A DNA stretch of 64,000 nt from Streptomyces griseorubiginosus (GTDB lineage Bacteria; Actinomycetota; Actinomycetes; Streptomycetales; Streptomycetaceae): the NCBI RefSeq assembly GCF_001514195.1, contig NZ_KQ948734.1:1183076-1247075 (forward strand), in the 5' to 3' direction. The position numbers and the translations under genes are program-made. The first letter of the stretch is position 1. Each line of letters starts with the position of its first letter. The notes beneath the pieces were generated by a model that saw nothing but the letters and a program-made list of their open reading frames with translations, was not told the origin of the DNA and did no database searches. Below, piece after piece: positions 48,811 to 58,865 of the stretch.

Positions 48811-49773
48811 ATGACTGCTGACGTATGGCTCCCCATCCCGCCGGACGAGATCGCAGGGCTCCCCGAAGGGCCCGTCTACCGGTTCTGGGACGGGGGTGAG
48901 GACGGCGATCAGGAGTACCCCGGCGACCCGGCGGACTGCGTCCTGTACGTCGTGCCGTACATGAAGCGGCAGTCGGTCAAGGTACGGCCGCTGGCGCAGA
49001 TGCCGAACCTCCGGGTCGTCCAGACGCTCACGGCCGGCGTCGACGACGTCCTGCCACGGCTGTCGGACCTGCCCCCGGGCGTGAAGCTCTGCAACGCGCG
49101 CGGTGTGCACGAGGCCAGCACCGCCGAACTGGCCCTCACCCTGACCCTCGCCTCCCTGCGCGGCGTCCCCGGCTTCGTCCGGGCGCAGCAACAGGAGCAC
49201 TGGCAGGGCGACTTCCATCCCGCGCTCGCCGACAAGAACGTGCTCGTCATCGGCTACGGGGCGATCGGCGCCGCGATCGAGGACCGGCTCGTGCCCTTCG
49301 AGGTCGCGCGGGTGGCGCGCGTCGCGCGCTCCGCGCGCACCACGGAGCGCGGCCCGGTGCACCCGCTCACCGAGTTGCCCGCCCTGCTTCCCGAGGCGGA
49401 CGTCGTCATCCTCTCCACCCCGCTGAACGACACCACGCGCGGTCTGGTGGACGCGGAGTTCCTGGCCCGGATGAAGGACGGCGCCCTGCTGGTGAACGTC
49501 GCCCGCGGCCCGGTCGTCGACACCAAGGCACTGCTCGCCGAGCTGGAGACCGGCCGCATCACGGCCGCCCTGGACGTGGTGGACCCCGAGCCGCTGCCCC
49601 CGGGGCACCCCCTCTGGCAGGCGCCGGGCGTCCTCATCAGCCCGCACGTCGGCGGACCCAGCTCGGCGTTCCTGCCCCGGGCCAAGAGGCTCCTGACGGA
49701 CCAGTTGAACCGCTTCGTGAACCACGAGCCGCTGCGGAACGTGATCCTGACGACGGGCACAGCAGGCGAGTAG
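48811..49773 (+). CDS. D-2-hydroxyacid dehydrogenase (NAD-dependent)
   Basis: 320 residues from ATG 48811. The NAD-binding motif is VIGYGAIGAAIEDRL (GxGxxG variant). The family signatures are LLPEADVVILSTPLNDTTRG and KDGALLVNVARGPVVDTKAL, catalytic Arg is in VNVARG and His in LISPHVGGPS, and Glu is in DVVDPEPLP. Likely reduces a 2-oxo acid or oxidises a D-2-hydroxy acid; substrate unknown. Monocistronic. Confidence 0.92.
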   Translation: MTADVWLPIPPDEIAGLPEGPVYRFWDGGEDGDQEYPGDPADCVLYVVPYMKRQSVKVRPLAQMPNLRVVQTLTAGVDDVLPRLSDLPPGVKLCNARGVHEASTAELALTLTLASLRGVPGFVRAQQQEHWQGDFHPALADKNVLVIGYGAIGAAIEDRLVPFEVARVARVARSARTTERGPVHPLTELPALLPEADVVILSTPLNDTTRGLVDAEFLARMKDGALLVNVARGPVVDTKALLAELETGRITAALDVVDPEPLPPGHPLWQAPGVLISPHVGGPSSAFLPRAKRLLTDQLNRFVNHEPLRNVILTTGTAGE

Positions 49774-49971
49774 TCCGTTTTCGGTACCCTCCGCAACCTT
49801 TCGGACGCGGTCCGCGCTCCCAACTCCCCTGATCGTCACGGAGCGTAGAGGAACTATGTCCCTGAGTGACGAGACTGGTGTATCGTCCGGACAGGGGCTG
49901 CGCCGCGCACCGTTCGGCGCCGGGGATGGACATTGCAGACTGTGAGGGGGGCGACGGGCGATGCACGGCCT

Positions 49972-52900
49972 ATGGACGAGCGATCCGACGCGGCGGAGCC
50001 GCCGACGGCGACCCTGGCAGACAGCCGCGCGCAGACGCGGCCATCACGCCGGTCACGGCGGCCACCACAGCCATCACCACCGCAGGCACAACAGCCGCAG
50101 GAGGCATGCGCACCCGGCGCACCCGGACCCCCGGGACCCCGGAGCGGTGCGGACCGGGAGGACCCGGTGACCTCGCTCCCGTCTCCCACGACCACACTCG
50201 ACGGAGCGCTGCGGGTCCAGCCCGCGCGGGGGGCGCGGCCCGGCCGGCCACCGACCTCCCGTGACGGGAGGCGCCTGGTCCACCAACTCCTCCTCGCCCT
50301 GGTCTGCGCGGGGTACGCCATCGGTTCCGCGCTCGACTGGGGCTCGCGCGAAGCCGCCCTGATCATGGGCGACTTCGGGCTGAGCGCCGCGGCCGGCACC
50401 GCCGCCGTATCCTGCTTCCTGTACGCCCGCGGGCGTCGGGTCCGCTTTCGACCCGCCTGGTTGCTCTTCGCGCTCTCCTCGGCGATGGCGGCCCTTGGCA
50501 ACCTGATCTGGGGGTGGTACGAGGTCGTCCTGGGGCGGCCCGTGCCCAGTCCCTCCTACGCCGACGCCTTCTTCCTCTGCTTCGCGCCACCGGCCATCGT
50601 GGGCCTGCTGGTCCTCGCCAAGCGCCCCGTCACCAAGGCCGGCTGGGTCTGCCTGGGCCTGGACGCCTGGCTGATCGGCGGCTCGCTGCTCACGCTCTCC
50701 TGGAGCCTCGCCCTCGCCCAGGCGGCGAAGTCCGAGGGGCCGAGCGTCGCGCACACCGCACTGTCCCTGGCGTACCCGCTGCTCGACATCGCCCTCGTCA
50801 GCATGGTCCTCGCGCTGCACTTCCGGCGCTCGGCGGTCAACCGCACCGCGGTGAACACCGCGATCGGCGCGCTCGCCCTGACCGTGATGTGCGACGCCCT
50901 GTTCACCTCGCCGCTGCTGCACAACAACTACCGCTCGGGCCAGCTGCTGGACGCGGGCTGGTTCGCCGGCTCCCTGCTCCTCGCCTACGCCCCCTGGGCC
51001 GCACCCCGGCGCCCGGAACCCGACCGGAAGCCCCCGGCGGGGCGCACGCGCGTGGTCCACGAACACCTGCCCAGGCACCGGTTCGGGATCCAGCACCACC
51101 CCTCCGCCCAAGGCGGTGACCACGGCCGGTACCCGGCCACCCGCCCCATCACCGGGTCGCTGGCCGCGCTCACTCCCTATCTGGCGGCCGCCGTCTGCAC
51201 CCTGGGGATCCTCTACAACGTCCTCAACGGCCGCAGCGTGGACCGCGTGGTGCTGCTCACCGGTGGCACCGTCGTGCTCGCCCTCGTGGTGCGCCAGGGG
51301 ATCATGCTGCTCGACAACATCACCCTGACCCAGGAACTCGCGCAGAAGGAGAACCACTTCCGCTCCCTGGTGCAGGGCTCCAGCGACGTCATCATGATCG
51401 CCGCCCCGAACGGCATCCTCCGGTACGTCTCCCCGGCCGCCGCAGGCGTCTACGGATGCCCCGCCGAGGACCTGGTGGGCACCGAACTGGCCGGTCTCAT
51501 CCACCCCGAGGACCTGGGCTGCGTGGTGCACGAGGTGCGCCGCTTCCTCGCCGCCAACCCCCTCGAGGAGCCCACCACCCGCATCGAGTGCCGCTTCCGT
51601 TCCGGCGACGGAGGCTGGCTCAACGTCGAGTCCACCGTCAACCGCCATCAGGGCGGCCTCATCTTCAACAGCCGGGACGTCACCGAGAGAGTGCGCCTCC
51701 AGGCGCAGCTCCAGCACAACGCCGAGCACGACCCGCTCACCGACCTGCCCAACCGCGCCCTGTTCACCCGGCGTGTCCAGCAGGCCCTGTCCGGCCGCCG
51801 CTCCTCCGACCGCGGCACCGCCGTCCTCTTCATCGACCTGGACGGCTTCAAGGCCGTCAACGACACGATCGGGCACCAGGCCGGGGACGAACTGCTCGTC
51901 CAGGCCGCCCGCAGACTCCAGGACTCGGTCCGGCACGGCGACACCGCCTCCCGGCTCGGCGGGGACGAGTTCGCCGCCCTGATCGTCGGGGACGGCACCC
52001 GCGACCGCACCGCCCGCGAGGGCAACATCCTGGAACTCGCCGACCGCCTCAGAATCACGCTCTCGCAGCCCTACCTCATCGACGGCAACGATGTCCGGGT
52101 CGCCGCCTCCATCGGCGTCGCCTTCGCCGAACCCGGCCTCGGCGCGGGCGAGCTCCTGCGCAACGCCGACCTGGCCATGTACCGCGCCAAGGCGGGCGGC
52201 AAGGGACGCGTCGAGCTGTACGCGCCCCAGATGCAGCAGGACGTCGTACGGAAGGCGGAGCTGGCCACGCGCCTGCGTGCCGCGCTGCACGACGGCGAGT
52301 TCGCCCTGCTGCACCAGCCCGTGGTGTGCCTGGAGGACGGCCGGATCACCTCCGTCAGCGCCCAGGCGCGCTGGCGGTCCTCGCAGGGGGTGCTGTTCAC
52401 CCCCGCCGAGTTCCTGCGGGTGGCCGAGGACAGCGACCGGACGCAGGAGCTCGGCCGCTGGATCCTGGAGGAGGCCGTGGAACAGGCCGCGGAACGGGCC
52501 GCGAACGGGATCACGGTGCCGGTCGCGGTCCGGATGAACGCCCAGCGGCTGCTGGACCGTTCGCTGCCCCTGGGCTCCGTGGAGGCCCTGCTGACCCGGC
52601 ACGGCCTGCCGTCGGGCTCGCTGCTCATCGAGCTCTCCGACACCGACCCCCGGGTCTCCCTGGACGAGCTGGAGCGCCGGCTGACCGCGCTCCGGCGCGT
52701 CGGGGTCCGGATCGCCCTGGACGGCTTCGGCAGCGGCTACGCGGCGATCACCGCGCTGCGCAGGCTCCCCGTCGACGTGCTGAAGCTCGACCGCAGCCTG
52801 GTCGAGGGCGTCGTGGAGTCCGCGCGGTTGCACAAGATCACCAGCGGGCTGCTCAGAATCGCCGGGGACCTCGGGCTCCAGTCCGTGGCCGACGGGGTGG

Positions 52901-53154
52901 ACCTGCCCGAGCAGGTGGTCGCCCTGCGCGCGATGGGTTGCACCCACGGGCAGGGCATGGCGTTCTCCGGACCGCTCGACGAGTACCGGCTCCGCCGCGC
53001 TCTGGCCTCGGGCCACTACCCGGTGCCGCACGGTCCCGCCGAACCCGCGTTCGCGGGCGGCGGTTCGGGGGTGTACACCGGAAGCATGACGGCGGTACTC
53101 GGTGGTGGGACGACCCTCCGCTCACATAATGAGACTCCCGTCCCACCCACTTGA
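49972..53154 (+). CDS. cdgC: Membrane PAS-GGDEF-EAL protein, predicted diguanylate cyclase (CdgC-like)
   Basis: 1060 residues from ATG 49972. GTG 49942 and TTG 49933 are alternatives; the GAGGGGG at 49944 is too far from 49972 to be decisive. A Pro/Gln-rich cytosolic lead (about 80 residues) precedes about eight to ten membrane helices (110-440), a PAS domain (VQGSSDVIMIAAPNGILRYV), then GGDEF at 663-667 with the inhibitory RHGD five residues before it, both intact. The EAL domain is ruined: E-A-L reads S796-A-Q, DDFG reads DGFG, and EGVE reads DGVD. So it should make, not degrade, c-di-GMP. Position and build match CdgC of Streptomyces as I remember it. Confidence 0.88.
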   Translation: MDERSDAAEPPTATLADSRAQTRPSRRSRRPPQPSPPQAQQPQEACAPGAPGPPGPRSGADREDPVTSLPSPTTTLDGALRVQPARGARPGRPPTSRDGRRLVHQLLLALVCAGYAIGSALDWGSREAALIMGDFGLSAAAGTAAVSCFLYARGRRVRFRPAWLLFALSSAMAALGNLIWGWYEVVLGRPVPSPSYADAFFLCFAPPAIVGLLVLAKRPVTKAGWVCLGLDAWLIGGSLLTLSWSLALAQAAKSEGPSVAHTALSLAYPLLDIALVSMVLALHFRRSAVNRTAVNTAIGALALTVMCDALFTSPLLHNNYRSGQLLDAGWFAGSLLLAYAPWAAPRRPEPDRKPPAGRTRVVHEHLPRHRFGIQHHPSAQGGDHGRYPATRPITGSLAALTPYLAAAVCTLGILYNVLNGRSVDRVVLLTGGTVVLALVVRQGIMLLDNITLTQELAQKENHFRSLVQGSSDVIMIAAPNGILRYVSPAAAGVYGCPAEDLVGTELAGLIHPEDLGCVVHEVRRFLAANPLEEPTTRIECRFRSGDGGWLNVESTVNRHQGGLIFNSRDVTERVRLQAQLQHNAEHDPLTDLPNRALFTRRVQQALSGRRSSDRGTAVLFIDLDGFKAVNDTIGHQAGDELLVQAARRLQDSVRHGDTASRLGGDEFAALIVGDGTRDRTAREGNILELADRLRITLSQPYLIDGNDVRVAASIGVAFAEPGLGAGELLRNADLAMYRAKAGGKGRVELYAPQMQQDVVRKAELATRLRAALHDGEFALLHQPVVCLEDGRITSVSAQARWRSSQGVLFTPAEFLRVAEDSDRTQELGRWILEEAVEQAAERAANGITVPVAVRMNAQRLLDRSLPLGSVEALLTRHGLPSGSLLIELSDTDPRVSLDELERRLTALRRVGVRIALDGFGSGYAAITALRRLPVDVLKLDRSLVEGVVESARLHKITSGLLRIAGDLGLQSVADGVDLPEQVVALRAMGCTHGQGMAFSGPLDEYRLRRALASGHYPVPHGPAEPAFAGGGSGVYTGSMTAVLGGGTTLRSHNETPVPPT

Positions 53155-53187
53155 CAGTGAGTGCGTGCCGGGGGGAGGGTCAGTCCC

Positions 53188-53229
53188 ATGCGCACCCGAA
53201 TTCTCGTACTTGGAAAGCGCGTCGGCTGA
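53188..53229 (+). CDS. ilvB leader peptide (attenuation)
   Basis: ATG 53188 to TGA 53227-53229 encodes 13 residues, MRTRILVLGKRVG, preceded by GGAGGG at the right distance. Ile-Leu-Val-Leu in a row, with another Val before the stop, is exactly what a branched-chain amino acid sensing leader needs. Ribosomes stalling on the I-L-V-L codons would change folding of the following hairpins. From memory, a similar leader has been predicted in front of actinobacterial ilvB genes. Confidence 0.88.
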   Translation: MRTRILVLGKRVG

Positions 53230-53253
53230 CGCTGAGCCACAGACCGCTCAGCG
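53230..53253 (+). promoter_or_regulatory. Pause/antiterminator hairpin of the ilvB attenuator
   Basis: CGCTGAG/CTCAGCG pair perfectly with a 10-base loop, starting one base after the leader-peptide stop. A ribosome finishing the peptide would cover the left arm; a stalled one would not. Confidence 0.65.
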
Positions 53254-53271
53254 ATCCCCTCCCGGCGCGCT

Positions 53272-53305
53272 CCCCTCGCTTGCCTTACGGCACGAGGGGT
53301 TTTTT
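53272..53305 (+). terminator. ilvB attenuator terminator
   Basis: CCCCTCG/CGAGGGG (53272-53278/53293-53299) with an inner TGCC/GGCA stem around TTAC, followed by TTTTTT (53300-53305). A true T-run is rare in this genome, which supports regulated intrinsic termination 51 bases before ilvB. Confidence 0.92.
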
Positions 53306-53355
53306 GTTGCCCAGCCTCCCCACCTCAGCTTCACACCCTCAGCATCGAGAAGAGA

Positions 53356-55206
53356 ATGACGATGACCGAGCAGGCCACCGGGGCCCATCCGCAGCCGCGG
53401 CCCCGATCCGGAGGACAGCAGTCCGCACCCGAGCACGTCACGGGCGCGAAGTCCCTCATCCGCTCTCTCGAGGAGGTCGGCGCCGAGACGGTATTCGGTA
53501 TTCCCGGCGGTGCCATCCTTCCGGCGTACGACCCGCTGATGGACTCCACCCGCGTGCGCCACGTCCTGGTCCGTCACGAGCAGGGCGCGGGCCACGCGGC
53601 CACCGGTTACGCGCAGGCCACCGGCAGGGTCGGCGTCTGCATGGCGACTTCGGGCCCCGGCGCGACCAACCTGGTGACCCCGATCGCGGACGCCCACATG
53701 GACTCGGTGCCGCTCGTGGCGATCACCGGGCAGGTGGCCTCCAAGGCGATCGGCACGGACGCCTTCCAGGAGGCGGACATCGTCGGCATCACCATGCCGA
53801 TCACCAAGCACAACTTCCTGGTCACCAAGGCCGAGGACATCCCGCGGGTCATCGCGCAGGCCTTCCACATCGCCTCCACGGGCCGCCCCGGCCCGGTCCT
53901 GGTCGACATCGCCAAGGACGCCCTCCAGGCGAAGACGACCTTCTCCTGGCCGCCGGTCATGGACCTGCCCGGCTACCGCCCGGTGACCAAGCCGCACGCC
54001 AAGCAGATCCGCGAGGGCGCCAAGCTGATCACCCAGGCCAAGCGGCCCGTCCTCTACGTCGGCGGCGGTGTCATCAAGGCAGGCGCCACCGCCGAGCTGA
54101 AGGTCCTCGCAGAACTCACCGGAGCTCCCGTCACCACCACCCTGATGGGGCTCGGCGCGTTCCCCGACAGCCACCCGCTGCACGTGGGAATGCCGGGTAT
54201 GCACGGTTCGGTCACCGCCGTCACCGCGCTCCAGAAGGCCGACCTGATCGTCGCCCTCGGTACCCGTTTCGACGACCGCGTCACCGGCAAGCTGGACAGC
54301 TTCGCCCCGCACGCCAAGATCGTCCACGCCGACATCGACCCGGCCGAGATCGGCAAGAACCGTGCCGCCGACGTGCCGATCGTCGGGGACGCCCGCGAGG
54401 TCATCGCCGACCTGATCCAGGCCGTCCAGAAGGAGCACAGCGAGGGCCACCAGGGCGACTACAGCGCCTGGTGGAAGGACCTGTCCCGGTGGCGCGAGAC
54501 CTACCCGCTCGGCTACGACCTGCCGGCCGACGGCTCGCTCTCCCCGCAGCAGGTCATCGAGCGGATCGGGCAGCTCGCCCCCGAGAACACGATCTTCGCC
54601 GCGGGCGTCGGCCAGCACCAGATGTGGTCCGCGCACTTCATCCAGTACGAGAAGCCCGCGACCTGGCTGAACTCCGGCGGCGCAGGGACCATGGGCTACG
54701 CGGTCCCGGCCGCGATGGGCGCCAAGGCCGGTATGCCGGGCAACACGGTCTGGGCGATCGACGGCGACGGCTGCTTCCAGATGACCAACCAGGAGCTCAC
54801 CACCTGCGCCCTGAACAACATCCCGATCAAGGTCGCCATCATCAACAACGGCGCCCTCGGGATGGTCCGCCAGTGGCAGACCCTCTTCTACAACCAGCGC
54901 TACTCCAACACCGTGCTGCACAGCGGTCCCGAGGACATCAATCCGGACGCGAAGGGCACGCGCGTGCCGGACTTCGTGAAGCTGTCCGAGGCGATGGGCT
55001 GCGTGGGCCTGCGCTGCGAGCGCCCGGAGGACCTGGACAAGGTCATCGCGGAGGCCAACTCCATCAACGACCGCCCCGTCGTGGTCGACTTCATCGTCCA
55101 CGAGGACGCGATGGTGTGGCCGATGGTCGCCGCCGGCACCTCCAACGACGAGATCATGGCCGCCCGGGACGTCCGCCCCGACTTCGGCGACAACGAAGAC
55201 GACTGA
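53356..55206 (+). CDS. ilvB: Acetolactate synthase, large subunit
   Basis: 616 residues from ATG 53356 (a second ATG two codons later is possible). ThDP enzyme: [19 protein letters not shown] with the active-site Glu in [15 protein letters not shown], the central FAD/NAD-like domain, and the ThDP-Mg motif [19 protein letters not shown] near residue 475. Condenses two pyruvates, or pyruvate and 2-oxobutyrate, in the first common step of valine, leucine and isoleucine synthesis. Regulated by the leader attenuator and by IlvN, encoded 33 bases downstream. Confidence 0.97.
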   Translation: MTMTEQATGAHPQPRPRSGGQQSAPEHVTGAKSLIRSLEEVGAETVFGIPGGAILPAYDPLMDSTRVRHVLVRHEQGAGHAATGYAQATGRVGVCMATSGPGATNLVTPIADAHMDSVPLVAITGQVASKAIGTDAFQEADIVGITMPITKHNFLVTKAEDIPRVIAQAFHIASTGRPGPVLVDIAKDALQAKTTFSWPPVMDLPGYRPVTKPHAKQIREGAKLITQAKRPVLYVGGGVIKAGATAELKVLAELTGAPVTTTLMGLGAFPDSHPLHVGMPGMHGSVTAVTALQKADLIVALGTRFDDRVTGKLDSFAPHAKIVHADIDPAEIGKNRAADVPIVGDAREVIADLIQAVQKEHSEGHQGDYSAWWKDLSRWRETYPLGYDLPADGSLSPQQVIERIGQLAPENTIFAAGVGQHQMWSAHFIQYEKPATWLNSGGAGTMGYAVPAAMGAKAGMPGNTVWAIDGDGCFQMTNQELTTCALNNIPIKVAIINNGALGMVRQWQTLFYNQRYSNTVLHSGPEDINPDAKGTRVPDFVKLSEAMGCVGLRCERPEDLDKVIAEANSINDRPVVVDFIVHEDAMVWPMVAAGTSNDEIMAARDVRPDFGDNEDD

Positions 55207-55239
55207 GCGAGACAGACGCAGAGAGAGACGTAAAAGATC

Positions 55240-56875
<1,636 letters not shown>

Positions 56876-56887
56876 GCCTCTGCCGGC

Positions 56888-56914
56888 GGGGCCGGAGCGG
56901 TCAGCTCCGGTCCC
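56888..56914 (+). terminator. ilvC terminator
   Basis: GGGGCCGGAGC/GCTCCGGTCCC form 11 pairs (one G-U) around GGTCA, 13 bases after the ilvC stop. Confidence 0.85.
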
Positions 56915-56929
56915 GTTGTCCAACCTGGC

Positions 56930-56949
56930 GGATCACGTCCGGGTGATCC
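56930..56949. promoter_or_regulatory. Palindrome upstream of serA
   Basis: GGATCAC-GTCCGG-GTGATCC has perfect 7-bp arms. It lies just before a possible -10 TACACT (56986-56991) in the 392-bp ilvC-serA gap, so it is a candidate operator for serA. Confidence 0.5.
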
Positions 56950-57045
56950 TTCCACGGAGGCGCGATACGCCCTCCACCGCGCCACTACACTGGCGCACAA
57001 CATACGCGTCAGGCCCACAACGTCGTGCGTCTTCCACGCGGCTAT

Positions 57046-57208
57046 GCGACACCGAGGAATTGTCCAGCACACCCCCACGCCGCCCGGCACGCACTCTCGC
57101 CGCACCGGCCAAAGGCCCTAGTAGCTCCGCTACGAGGACCTTCGTCCGGCACACCGAGAGCACGCACCGAACGACGCGGGAACGCACCGGGCAATTCCCC
57201 GGCGCCGC
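57046..57208 (-). ncRNA. Candidate minus-strand long-hairpin RNA in the ilvC-serA gap
   Basis: The two arms 57046-57125 and 57129-57208 align end to end without gaps around a 3-base loop. Of 80 facing positions, 54 are Watson-Crick. Of the other 26, 22 are A-C on the plus strand, which become U-G on the minus strand; one is G-U on the plus strand; and three are true mismatches. So a minus-strand transcript pairs at 76 of 80 positions, a plus-strand one at only 55. That bias implies selection or mutation acting on a minus-strand RNA, antisense to the serA leader. No minus-strand promoter was identified, and the rest of the gap (56876-57267) has no gene I can support. Confidence 0.5.
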
Positions 57209-57267
57209 TCCCTCCACCGCCTGCGGCCGTCGGGACGGCCGTCCGCAATGGACTTGTGAGGACTCAC

Positions 57268-58857
57268 GTGAGCTCGAAACCTGTCGTACTCATCGCTGAA
57301 GAGCTGTCGCCCGCGACCGTGGACGCGCTTGGTCCGGACTTCGAGATCCGGCACTGCAACGGAGCGGACCGAGCCGAACTGCTCCCGGCCATCGCCGACG
57401 TCGACGCGATCCTGATCCGCTCCGCCACCAAGGTGGACGCCGAGGCCATCGCCGCCGCGCACAAGCTGAAGGTCGTCGCACGAGCCGGCGTCGGCCTGGA
57501 CAACGTCGACGTCTCCGCCGCCACCAAGGCCGGCGTGATGGTCGTCAACGCGCCCACCTCGAACATCGTGACCGCCGCCGAGCTCGCCTGCGGTCTCCTC
57601 GTCGCCACCGCCCGCCACATCCCGCAGGCCAACGCCGCGCTGAAGAACGGCGAGTGGAAGCGCAGCAAGTACACGGGTGTCGAGCTGGCCGAGAAGACCC
57701 TCGGTGTCGTCGGCCTCGGCCGCATCGGCGCGCTGGTCGCCCAGCGCATGTCCGGCTTCGGCATGAAGGTCGTCGCCTACGACCCCTACATCCAGCCCGC
57801 CCGCGCCGCCCAGATGGGCGTCAAGGTGCTGTCGCTGGACGAGCTGCTCGAGGTCTCCGACTTCATCACCGTCCACCTGCCCAAGACCCCCGAGACGGTC
57901 GGCCTCATCGGTGACGAGGCGCTGCGCAAGGTCAAGCCGAGCGTGCGGATCGTCAACGCGGCCCGTGGCGGAATCGTCGACGAGGAGGCGCTGTACTCCG
58001 CCCTCAAGGAGGGCCGGGTCGCCGGTGCCGGTCTCGACGTGTACGCGAAGGAGCCCTGCACGGACTCCCCGCTGTTCGAGTTCGACCAGGTCGTCGCCAC
58101 CCCGCACCTCGGTGCCTCCACCGACGAGGCGCAGGAGAAGGCCGGTATCGCCGTGGCCCGCTCCGTGCGCCTCGCCCTCGCCGGTGAGCTGGTGCCGGAC
58201 GCGGTCAACGTCCAGGGCGGTGTCATCGCCGAGGACGTCAAGCCGGGTCTGCCGCTCGCCGAGCGCCTCGGCCGCATCTTCACCGCGCTCGCGGGCGAGG
58301 TCGCGGTCCGCCTCGACGTCGAGGTGTACGGCGAGATCACCCAGCACGACGTGAAGGTGCTGGAGCTGTCTGCTCTGAAGGGCGTCTTCGAGGACGTCGT
58401 CGACGAGACGGTGTCGTACGTCAACGCCCCGCTGTTCGCGCAGGAGCGCGGTGTCGAGGTGCGGCTGACGACCAGCTCGGAGTCGGCCGACCACCGCAAC
58501 GTCGTCACCGTGCGCGGCACGCTCGGCAGCGGCGAGGAGGTGTCGGTCTCCGGCACGCTCGCCGGTCCCAAGCACCTCCAGAAGATCGTCGCGGTCGGCG
58601 AGTACGACGTGGACCTCGCGCTCGCCGACCACATGGTGGTGCTGCGGTACGAGGACCGTCCCGGTGTCGTCGGTACGGTCGGGCGGATCTTCGGCGAGGC
58701 GGGGATCAACATCGCCGGCATGCAGGTCTCGCGGGCGGTCGCCGGTGGCGAGGCGCTGGCGGTGCTGACGGTGGACGACACGGTGCCCGCCGGGGTGCTG
58801 ACCGAGGTCGCCGAGGAGATCGGGGCGACGTCCGCGCGTGCGGTGAACCTGGTCTGA
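57268..58857 (+). CDS. serA: D-3-phosphoglycerate dehydrogenase
   Basis: 529 residues. GTG 57268 is preferred: GAGG lies six bases ahead and it gives the usual start SSKPVVLIAEELSP; GTG 57256 is four codons upstream. NAD site VVGLGRIGALVAQRM, then VRIVNAARGGIVDEEAL (catalytic Arg), Glu in DVYAKEPC, and His in ATPHLGASTDEAQ. The long form has an intervening ASB-like domain (about 315-450) and a C-terminal ACT domain (LRYEDRPGVVGTVGRIFGEA) for serine feedback. First step of serine synthesis. Confidence 0.97.
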   Translation: MSSKPVVLIAEELSPATVDALGPDFEIRHCNGADRAELLPAIADVDAILIRSATKVDAEAIAAAHKLKVVARAGVGLDNVDVSAATKAGVMVVNAPTSNIVTAAELACGLLVATARHIPQANAALKNGEWKRSKYTGVELAEKTLGVVGLGRIGALVAQRMSGFGMKVVAYDPYIQPARAAQMGVKVLSLDELLEVSDFITVHLPKTPETVGLIGDEALRKVKPSVRIVNAARGGIVDEEALYSALKEGRVAGAGLDVYAKEPCTDSPLFEFDQVVATPHLGASTDEAQEKAGIAVARSVRLALAGELVPDAVNVQGGVIAEDVKPGLPLAERLGRIFTALAGEVAVRLDVEVYGEITQHDVKVLELSALKGVFEDVVDETVSYVNAPLFAQERGVEVRLTTSSESADHRNVVTVRGTLGSGEEVSVSGTLAGPKHLQKIVAVGEYDVDLALADHMVVLRYEDRPGVVGTVGRIFGEAGINIAGMQVSRAVAGGEALAVLTVDDTVPAGVLTEVAEEIGATSARAVNLV

Positions 58858-58865
58858 CATCTGTT

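Noticed and set aside
53151..53156. TTGACA as -35 of the ilvB promoter
   Set aside because: No -10 at 16-19 bases downstream; the CATAAT at 53125-53130 is at least as good a candidate, so no promoter was assigned.
57044..57121. 26-codon frame (ATG 57044 to TAG) as a serA leader peptide
   Set aside because: Contains few serine codons, no ribosome site, and its bases are better explained by one arm of the inverted repeat.
57046..57208. Miniature transposon (MITE) as explanation for the serA inverted repeat
   Set aside because: No flanking target duplication was seen and the strand-biased mismatches are not expected for a decaying palindromic element; not fully excluded.
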